A DNA stretch of 11,344 nucleotides from PALSA-1296 sp038322815 (lineage in GTDB: Bacteria; Bacteroidota; Ignavibacteria; Palsa-1295), in assembly GCA_038322815.1 (NCBI GenBank), contig JBBQGG010000081.1:1-11344 (forward strand), written 5' to 3'. Below the pieces are notes generated by a model. It saw only the letters and a program-made list of their open reading frames with translations, searched no databases and was not told the origin of the DNA. The translations under genes and the position numbers were made by a program. This document shows, one piece after another, positions 6,351-11,344 of the stretch (positions are counted from its first letter, which is position 1; each line of letters opens with the position of its first letter).

Positions 6351-7103
6351 GTGTTTCTCGGCATTATCTTAAGCATCATTGCAGCAGCAGCCCAGATAGG
6401 GGGTGGTTTGCTAGCACTCAATGTAAAGCGATTCCCTTCTAATTGGGAGCGGACTCTGCTTGCTCTCGGCGCAGGATTCCTGCTCGCTTTAGTTTTTCTT
6501 GACCTGATCCCGGAAAGTTTTCATCTGACAAACAATCCCGATCAGTCCGTTATAGCTATGCTTATAGGATTTTCCGTATTGCATTTTTTCGAACATACGC
6601 TTGTCACTCATTTTCATTTTGGCGAGGAGACACATCACCATCCCGGCATTGCTCATTCATCGGCACTCGGAGCTGTCGGCGGATTGACGCTTCATGCCTT
6701 TTTTGACGGAATGGCGATCGCTGCTGTATCAAGTGCAAAGCCTGCGATGGGAGTGCTTATCAGCGTTGCAGTACTTTTACACAAGATACCCGAAGGGCTT
6801 ACCGTTGCAAGTGTAATGGTCGCCGGCAACCGTTCGAGAAAGGAAACAATGAATGCAGGATTGATCTTGGGTCTTTCGACAATACTCGGTGCATTATTTG
6901 TCTTTCTTTTTGTTAACTTTGATGAAACATTAATCGGATTTCTTTTTGCTTTCAGTGCCGGAGCTGCACTTTATGTTGGTGCATGCGATCTTATTCCTGA
7001 AATTAATAAAACGAGAGGGCGCAAAGCTCCGGTGTTAGTTTTTTTCGGCATGTTGCTCTTCTATCTGGGCAAGCTTCTTTTGGAGCATGCCGGATTTATG
7101 TAG
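6351..7103 (+). CDS. ZIP-family divalent metal transporter
   Basis: A 250-residue inner-membrane protein of the ZIP family (ZupT/GufA-like length), importing zinc or related divalent cations. Eight hydrophobic segments can be traced. The two metal-site helices are clear: LHAFFDGMAIA (114-124) with His115 and Asp119, and LLHKIPEGLTVA (142-153) with His144 and Glu148. A histidine-rich loop (87-102, HFHF...HHHPG) lies before the first of them, at the usual place of the variable metal-binding loop. FLDLIPESFH and CDLIPE repeat the family's D-x-I-P-E pattern. Translation starts at GTG 6351; the next codons fit the expected first helix. It is not obviously part of the glycan pathway and may have its own promoter, as the 114-base gap upstream suggests. 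Confidence 0.92.
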   Translation: MFLGIILSIIAAAAQIGGGLLALNVKRFPSNWERTLLALGAGFLLALVFLDLIPESFHLTNNPDQSVIAMLIGFSVLHFFEHTLVTHFHFGEETHHHPGIAHSSALGAVGGLTLHAFFDGMAIAAVSSAKPAMGVLISVAVLLHKIPEGLTVASVMVAGNRSRKETMNAGLILGLSTILGALFVFLFVNFDETLIGFLFAFSAGAALYVGACDLIPEINKTRGRKAPVLVFFGMLLFYLGKLLLEHAGFM

Positions 7104-7111
7104 TATTTTTG
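7104..7111 (+). promoter_or_regulatory. Candidate -7 element before the lipoprotein gene
   Basis: TATTTTTG fits TAnnTTTG and starts right after the stop codon of the ZIP gene, 44 bases before the ATG at 7156. It would give the lipoprotein-acyltransferase pair its own promoter. No clear -33 motif, so confidence is low. Confidence 0.3.
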
Positions 7112-7155
7112 AAGTTCAGAAAACAGCTTTTTTTTAATTCATTAACCCAAAAATC

Positions 7156-7770
7156 ATGAAATCGTACCAGATCAGATCTCTCATACTCGCCGGATGCTTC
7201 GTTATCGGAATTTCCGGCTGTTCTAAAAAACAAGACGACTCACAAAAAACAACGGACCAGACATCCACATCTACGCAGCAAACGACGCAGAATATGCCAA
7301 GCGGCAATGCTAGTGCGGGTAAGACGCCTGGTATTGCAATTCCTGCAAAAACCCTTGCAGGTTTTCTTCCCTCTGTATCAGGATATACCGCTAAAGGTGA
7401 GCCTGAAACAATGGAGATGGAAATGCAAGGTGCAAAATATTCACATGCAAATCAATCGTATGAAAATGGCGATAAAAAAATCACGGTATCAATCTTTGAC
7501 TATAATTATATTGCGGGCTTGAGCATGGCATACTCAGCAATGATGAATATGAGTCTTGAAACAAACGAAGAATCAATGCACTCGGAGAAATTTGGAGGCA
7601 ATCCGGGTTGGATAGATTGGAAAAAGAATTCCAATACAGGAACAGTCGGAGTCGTTGTCAGTGATCGCGTCTTTGTCGTTATCGAGTCATCGAACGGAGC
7701 AACGTTAGATGATCTTAAATCTGTGGCGAATGCGATCAACTATTCAGCTATCGCTTCAGCATCCAAATAA
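7156..7770 (+). CDS. Lipoprotein of unknown function
   Basis: A 204-residue protein with a lipoprotein signal peptide: Lys2 and Arg7, a hydrophobic core, and the lipobox I-S-G-C with Cys22 as the likely lipidated residue. Residues 23-60 are a Ser/Thr/Gln/Asp-rich linker with almost no hydrophobics, typical of an anchored protein held away from the membrane. The folded part starts near IPAKTLAGFLPSVSGYTAKG and contains strands such as KITVSIFDYNY and VGVVVSDRVFVVIESS, then a final helix DLKSVANAI. It looks like one compact alpha/beta domain. I do not recognise the family. Location is the periplasmic face of the inner or outer membrane. The acyltransferase GTG is one base beyond its stop, so translation of the two is probably coupled. 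Confidence 0.82.
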   Translation: MKSYQIRSLILAGCFVIGISGCSKKQDDSQKTTDQTSTSTQQTTQNMPSGNASAGKTPGIAIPAKTLAGFLPSVSGYTAKGEPETMEMEMQGAKYSHANQSYENGDKKITVSIFDYNYIAGLSMAYSAMMNMSLETNEESMHSEKFGGNPGWIDWKKNSNTGTVGVVVSDRVFVVIESSNGATLDDLKSVANAINYSAIASASK

Positions 7771-7771
7771 C

Positions 7772-8485
7772 GTGAGTCGCAGAATCATTGCAACGATCAT
7801 TTTTTTAGTTGTTACGATCGTTCTATCTATTATATCAATACCTGCCGCTCTCGTCGATAAGAGCGGCAGTGTTTATTTATGGCTTGCCCGAATATGGTCG
7901 AAAATTTTTCTTTTGCTCTATGGAGTCAAGTTGAATGTTTCCGGGCTGGAAAATATTCAGAAGCAATCACATTATGTTTTCGTTGCTAATCATTCGAGCT
8001 ATACCGACATACCGATTCTCTTTGCAGCTATACCATCGAATGTGCGACTTATATTACGTAATTCCCTTACAAGGATTCCTATCTGGGGCTGGGCGCTAGT
8101 AGTAAGTCCAATGATCATTATCAATCGCTCAAATGCTTCTAAGGCAAAGAAAACTCTTGCTCATGCAGCGCAAGTGATTCATGGCGGTGCATCAGTCCTG
8201 CTTTTTCCCGAAGGTACTCGAACTCCTACCGGAGAACTTCAACCATTCAAGCGTGGTGCATTTCACATGTCCTGTAAAAGCAGTACGGAAGTTATCCCTG
8301 TTGCAATTAGAGGCTCATTTGAGTTTTTGCCGCGGAATAAAACGCTTCCCTCTTCAAATAAAATAATTCGCGTTTCCATCGGTGAACCGCTTGAAATCTC
8401 ATCACAAATTGAAAATGATCGTGAACGCGAAATGGATCTTATGAAAAGAGCAGAAGAATCCGTTCGCAAAATGCTTTCATCATAA
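7772..8485 (+). CDS. plsC: 1-acyl-sn-glycerol-3-phosphate acyltransferase (PlsC-type)
   Basis: A 237-residue membrane-bound acyltransferase that adds the second acyl chain to lysophosphatidic acid to make phosphatidic acid. Motif I is NHSSYTD (73-79, catalytic His74 and Asp79 as HX4D). A substrate-binding motif is RNSLTRIPIWGW, and motif III is LFPEGTRTPTGELQPFKRGAF (144-164). VIPVAIRGS (174-182) is motif IV. Residues about 5-27 form an N-terminal membrane anchor. I place the start at GTG 7772, one base after the lipoprotein stop. The open frame extends back to an ATG at 7709, but that would overlap the lipoprotein gene by 62 bases and put 21 polar residues before the anchor. The family also includes ornithine-lipid and lyso-ornithine acyltransferases, so the exact acceptor is inferred. 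Confidence 0.9.
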   Translation: MSRRIIATIIFLVVTIVLSIISIPAALVDKSGSVYLWLARIWSKIFLLLYGVKLNVSGLENIQKQSHYVFVANHSSYTDIPILFAAIPSNVRLILRNSLTRIPIWGWALVVSPMIIINRSNASKAKKTLAHAAQVIHGGASVLLFPEGTRTPTGELQPFKRGAFHMSCKSSTEVIPVAIRGSFEFLPRNKTLPSSNKIIRVSIGEPLEISSQIENDREREMDLMKRAEESVRKMLSS

Positions 8486-8511
8486 ATAATGATCTGCAAA
8501 TTATTGCCCTT

Positions 8512-8527
8512 CATGAATTGTTTCATG
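8512..8527 (+). repeat. Short hairpin between plsC and the downstream gene
   Basis: CATGAA-TTGT-TTCATG is a perfect 6-bp stem with a four-base loop in the 57-base gap, 15 bases before the next ATG. GTTTTAC follows it, a T-run of only four, so termination is unlikely; it may affect translation or transcript stability. Confidence 0.35.
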
Positions 8528-8542
8528 GTTTTACAATAACGT

Positions 8543-9283
8543 ATGTCTTACCCCCGCTCACTGTTGCCTAAGGAAAAAGAATTACTGCTATGGCTTCTGC
8601 CTGAAGTCACGAAAGTTTTTAAACCCTATAGTGAGTTTGTTATTGCATCGCAAGTCGTTGGTGAAGGCAGATGGGGTGAAGGAAATCTTATTCTTGACAA
8701 AAAATATTCATCCATTGATCTTACTCTCGGAATGCCGCCGGTTATTGCGTATGGAGAATGCGAAGTGAATGGTAGTAAACTTTCCATCAGTGTTCACGAT
8801 TTCAATATTGACGATCAACTTGAAGTTCAGTTTTCAGGCCTCTGCCCGATACCTGACTTAGCTGTCATTGAAAATAAATGGTGCTACTCATATTGGAAGC
8901 CGGGCGATCTTTGTCCTGCGACAGGAAAATCTGTAAAAGAAATAGCCCTTTGCGATACATCACATTCAGTACTATACGTCCTAGCTATTTCTCCGACAAA
9001 AAAAACTCTTTGGCTGCATCATTCGAATTCAGGATTTAATCAATTATTACCCCTTACATCTTTCTACGACGAATTACTGAGAACAAAACATATCCGCGAT
9101 GGAAGACTTATCAGCCGACCTGCTACGTTTTTCGAACGGGTAAATGATTTTAGTGATACTGAATATAGTAAAGCTCTTTTGGAATACAATAAGAATGCCA
9201 GCCGTAAATTCGATACAACAGGAATAGTCATTGAAACCGAAACCGGGAAGAAGAGTATATTTAAGAAATTATTTGGGAAATAG
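8543..9283 (+). CDS. Conserved-looking soluble protein of unknown function
   Basis: A 246-residue protein with no signal peptide and no membrane segment, so probably cytoplasmic. I do not recognise it. Features: an N-terminal helix LLPKEKELLLWLLPEV (7-22), a glycine-rich VGEGRWGEGN (39-48), alternating strands through about residue 110, an aromatic/cysteine stretch WCYSYWKPGDLCPATGKS (113-130), and four cysteines (101, 114, 124, 137). The C-terminus is basic (KKSIFKKLFGK). The cysteine spacing could suggest a metal site, but the pattern is not a known one. It lies between plsC and the LptC-like gene, only 57 bases after the former, which hints at an envelope-related or shared-transcript role. 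The ATG at 8543 has no Shine-Dalgarno, as with its neighbours. Confidence 0.75.
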   Translation: MSYPRSLLPKEKELLLWLLPEVTKVFKPYSEFVIASQVVGEGRWGEGNLILDKKYSSIDLTLGMPPVIAYGECEVNGSKLSISVHDFNIDDQLEVQFSGLCPIPDLAVIENKWCYSYWKPGDLCPATGKSVKEIALCDTSHSVLYVLAISPTKKTLWLHHSNSGFNQLLPLTSFYDELLRTKHIRDGRLISRPATFFERVNDFSDTEYSKALLEYNKNASRKFDTTGIVIETETGKKSIFKKLFGK

Positions 9284-9304
9284 ATTGCAAGAATGAATAA
9301 TAAA

Positions 9305-9447
9305 CCATGCCAATGCGAGGGTATGCGACGATTAGGCAGCATAGGCTTCCCCCTGACGCGGCAACCCTCTCGGGTTTGCCCGGTGGCTGATCATCATACC
9401 TCACGGCAGTGCTTCATAGTCGCTTCGCGACTCCTTGCAATGACACT
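9305..9447. repeat. ~140-base interspersed palindromic element overlapping the 5' end of lptC
   Basis: The right end CCTTGCAATGACA (9434-9446) is the complement of TGTCATTGCAAGG, the end type seen at 4869 and 289. The left end CCAATGCGAGG (9310-9320) is a degenerate version. Inner pairings include GCGAGGGTATG (9315-9325) with CATACCTCAC (9395-9404), GGCAACCC (9360-9367) with GGGTTTGCC (9372-9380, one bulge), and GTCGC-TTC-GCGAC (9419-9431). It is locally much more GC-rich than the flanking genes, as expected of a mobile or duplicated repeat and not of coding sequence. It encodes no protein of its own. Confidence 0.65.
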
Positions 9448-10069
9448 ATTTTTTTTCCTCATCTCCTGCGGCTCTAGCGAAGTCAAGCCATCAACTGTTG
9501 TATCACAAACTTCTTCCGATGAACTTCCCTCTCAGACCTCCGCTCATACGAGGATGTCATTCTCAAGCGACGGAAAAGTCCGCGCGGTGATGAATGCAAG
9601 CGGCGTTCGAGTCTTTGAACAAAAACGAAAAACATATCTCGATTCTAACGTTCATGTCGATTTCTTCGATCGCGATGCAAATCATTCCAGCGTGCTAACC
9701 TCGCACCGGGCATTCATTGATGATAATACTAAAAACATGACGGCGTATGACAGTGTCCGAGTATTAAGCGATTCTGGAACGCTTGTCGAAACAGATTCTC
9801 TGCTTTGGGATAATCTGACTCATAAATTGCATTCTGATGCATTCGTCCGTATCACAGAAAAAACAGGACGTATTACGCGCGGCCATGGCTTCGAAAGCGA
9901 TCAGGATCTTGTCAATTATAAAATCCTTCTTCCCGTCATTGACGCTCCAACAAGCACATTCGAGAATATGAACAAGGCTCCGTCTTTTTCGTCGCCATCA
10001 CAGAATCTCGGAATGCCGCCACCACTGCCGATTGCGCCGAAAGAGAAGAAAAAAGATAGCGGACAATAG
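9440..10069 (+). CDS. lptC: LptC-like LPS export lipoprotein
   Basis: A 209-residue protein of the LptC/OstA-like family, which carries lipopolysaccharide from the LptBFG transporter across the periplasm toward the outer membrane. The N-terminus MTLFFFLISCGSS holds a lipobox (L-I-S-C, Cys10), usual for LptC of Bacteroidetes and Chlorobi. The body is a run of short beta repeats (MSFSSDGKVRAVMNASGVRVFE, HVDFFDRDANHSSVLTSHRAFID), followed by the family's end motif GHGFESDQDLVNYKI (148-162). A Pro/Lys-rich tail follows. The frame is open back to 9293, but those 49 codons lie in a repeat element and would put the signal peptide in mid-protein, so I start at ATG 9440. That leaves an n-region with no Lys or Arg, which is odd; GTG 9383 or ATG 9323 are alternatives. 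Confidence 0.8.
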   Translation: MTLFFFLISCGSSEVKPSTVVSQTSSDELPSQTSAHTRMSFSSDGKVRAVMNASGVRVFEQKRKTYLDSNVHVDFFDRDANHSSVLTSHRAFIDDNTKNMTAYDSVRVLSDSGTLVETDSLLWDNLTHKLHSDAFVRITEKTGRITRGHGFESDQDLVNYKILLPVIDAPTSTFENMNKAPSFSSPSQNLGMPPPLPIAPKEKKKDSGQ

Positions 10070-10118
10070 CCTGTTACAAATCAAGCGATTAGTAATGCAC
10101 TTTTTGAGAAATCTTAAC

Positions 10119-10137
10119 TTGTCATACTGAGTACTCT
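10119..10137. repeat. Degenerate end of a TGTCAT-type repeat
   Basis: CTTGTCATACTGAGTACTC closely matches the left end of the inverted repeat at 289-381 (TTGTCATCCTGAG). No matching right arm is seen downstream, so it appears to be a solo or decayed end. The rest of the 230-base gap (10070-10299) holds a bulged hairpin (10172-10179 with 10194-10200) that has its T-run in the loop, and no other clear feature. Confidence 0.5.
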
Positions 10138-10232
10138 GGCGCGCCCACAGAAGTAACAACAAACGATCCACGGTTTCGGCTTTCTTTTTCGTTCCGAACC
10201 CAAGAATTCCCCACTCCCAAAAATAATTATGT

Positions 10233-10240
10233 TATTTTCG
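10233..10240 (+). promoter_or_regulatory. Possible -7 element before the helicase gene
   Basis: TATTTTCG differs by one base from TAnnTTTG and lies 59 bases before the ATG at 10300. Without a visible -33 element this is a weak candidate. Confidence 0.2.
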
Positions 10241-10299
10241 CATCTCAATGTTTGTTAGGATGCCTGAGAATTTTCGATGTGTGTGCCAATAATTTACGA

Positions 10300-11344
10300 A
10301 TGTCAAAACTCTTAGCAGGGCTGAATGCTGCGCAGCTTGAAGCCGTAACCGGCTCTGATGGACCGACGATGATCATCGCCGGTGCAGGTTCCGGCAAAAC
10401 GAGAGTTTTGACGACGCGTATTGCCTACTTGCTTGAACAAGGGAACCGCCCGTGGGAAGTTCTTGCCCTTACCTTTACTAATAAGGCTGCCGGCGAAATG
10501 AAGGAGCGCATCGCATCCCTACTCGGCGAAGAATATGTGCGCGAACTTTGGATGGGTACGTTTCACTCCGTCTTTGCGCGGATGCTGCGCCGTCATGCCG
10601 AGCTTCTGGGATATACAAAGAGCTTCAGCATTTATGATAGCGATGATTCGCTTTCGCTTATTAAGCGCATTATGGAGCAGCTCCGGATTCCGCGCGATCA
10701 GGTCAATCCCAATGCCGTCCGAAGCCGCATCTCAAGCGCAAAAAATCAGCTTATCTCTCCTACTGAATATGAAAATCTTGCGCGTGAATATTTTACGGAA
10801 AAAGTATCGGAAGTCTATCATGAATATGTGAAGCAGCTCAAAGCTGCGAATGCCATGGATTTTGATGATCTACTCATCAAGACGATCGAACTTCTTGTTC
10901 AAAATAAGGAAACCCTCGAAAGTTATCAGCGCAAATTCCGTTATGTGCTTGTCGATGAATATCAGGATACGAACAGGGCACAGTACATGATCGTCAAGAT
11001 GCTTTCGGCATTTCATAATAACCTTACCGTCGTCGGTGATGATGCGCAATCGATCTATGCGTTTCGTGGAGCCGATATAAAAAACATTCTTGATTTCGAG
11101 CGCGACTTCCCGAATCCAAAACTTTTTCGTCTCGAGCAAAATTACCGCTCGACGGGACATATTCTTGCAACGGCGGATGCGCTGATAAAAAATAATCAAG
11201 GACAGATCCCCAAAACCCTTTTTACGAAAAATCCGAAAGGTGAACTTGTCCGTATCGTTGAATGCTCGGATGAGCGGGAAGAAGGTGCAACAGTTGTCCG
11301 CACGATCGAAGATGAAATTCGCAAAGAGAAATATACCCTTTCGC
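10300..11344 (+). CDS. pcrA: UvrD/PcrA-type ATP-dependent DNA helicase, 3'-truncated by window end
   Basis: An open frame of 348 codons runs from ATG 10300 off the right edge, so only about the first half of a ~730-residue superfamily 1 3'-5' helicase is visible. Motifs in order: Q motif LNAAQLEAV (8-16), Walker A AGAGSGKT (27-34, Lys33), Ia TFTNKAAGEMKER (58-70), Ib GTFHS (86-90), II VDEYQDTN (218-225, Asp219 and Glu220), III VVGDDAQSIYAFRGA (244-258) and IV LEQNYRS (278-284). Domain 1B with AMDFDDLL (185-192) is typical of PcrA/UvrD. It acts in nucleotide excision and mismatch repair and in clearing stalled replication or transcription complexes. The start matches the family N-terminus; an in-frame GTG at 10279 is less likely. 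No functional link to the envelope genes is evident. Confidence 0.95.
   Translation, partial: MSKLLAGLNAAQLEAVTGSDGPTMIIAGAGSGKTRVLTTRIAYLLEQGNRPWEVLALTFTNKAAGEMKERIASLLGEEYVRELWMGTFHSVFARMLRRHAELLGYTKSFSIYDSDDSLSLIKRIMEQLRIPRDQVNPNAVRSRISSAKNQLISPTEYENLAREYFTEKVSEVYHEYVKQLKAANAMDFDDLLIKTIELLVQNKETLESYQRKFRYVLVDEYQDTNRAQYMIVKMLSAFHNNLTVVGDDAQSIYAFRGADIKNILDFERDFPNPKLFRLEQNYRSTGHILATADALIKNNQGQIPKTLFTKNPKGELVRIVECSDEREEGATVVRTIEDEIRKEKYTLS

Noticed and set aside
7709..7771. Upstream ATG for the PlsC-type gene
   Set aside because: It would overlap the lipoprotein gene by 62 bases and add 21 polar residues before the membrane anchor; GTG 7772 fits better.
8512..8533. Intrinsic terminator after plsC
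   Set aside because: The 6-bp stem is AT-rich and is followed by only four T residues, so it does not meet the usual pattern.
9293..9439. Coding extension upstream of the LptC-like protein in the same frame
   Set aside because: The 49 extra codons lie inside the palindromic repeat, give a Cys/Arg-rich sequence unlike any signal peptide, and would leave the lipobox in mid-protein.
10138..10145. GGCGCGCC palindrome
   Set aside because: An isolated 8-base palindrome with no partner or context; could be chance or part of the decayed repeat.

Overview
The window looks like a chromosomal segment of a Gram-negative member of the Bacteroidota/Chlorobiota (FCB) group, possibly an Ignavibacteria- or Kapabacteria-like lineage. 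This is inferred from a lipoprotein-type LptC, almost no Shine-Dalgarno sequences before start codons, several TAnnTTTG motifs of the Bacteroidetes -7 type, moderate GC, and intergenic regions full of short palindromic repeats. The assignment rests on style, not on a marker gene.

Left part (1-1715). A minus-strand gene enters from the left edge. Only its first 47 codons are visible, and they carry a D...ExK nuclease-like motif of the kind found at the N-terminus of some restriction-modification enzymes. A 473-base gap follows, holding three hairpin repeats from two families. Next is a 327-residue protein with a RecA/DnaB-like fold pattern but a ruined Walker A motif. It has the only strong Shine-Dalgarno site in the window and a 7+7 bp palindrome upstream. 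It converges on an aldehyde dehydrogenase gene across a short gap of stuttering repeats.

Middle and right (1716-10069). After the minus-strand aldehyde dehydrogenase comes a long plus-strand series, mostly of envelope genes: a small secreted protein, a family 4 glycosyltransferase, a Wzx/MATE-like polysaccharide flippase, a ZIP metal transporter, a lipoprotein, a PlsC-type acyltransferase whose GTG start lies one base after the lipoprotein stop, an unrecognised soluble protein, and an LptC-like LPS-export lipoprotein. Glycan assembly and flipping, phospholipid synthesis and LPS export point to outer-membrane biogenesis, but repeats and gaps between genes argue against one single operon.

Right edge (10300-11344). 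The first 348 codons of a UvrD/PcrA-type DNA helicase are present, with motifs Q, I, Ia, Ib, II, III and IV intact; the gene runs off the window.

The most interesting points are the degenerate RecA-like ATPase with its own regulatory signals, the nuclease-like gene fragment at the left edge, and a dispersed TGTCAT-type repeat family. One copy of that family seems to have inserted at the 5' end of lptC and to supply its start codon. I did not find a clearly new multi-gene system; the unknown proteins are the best leads.
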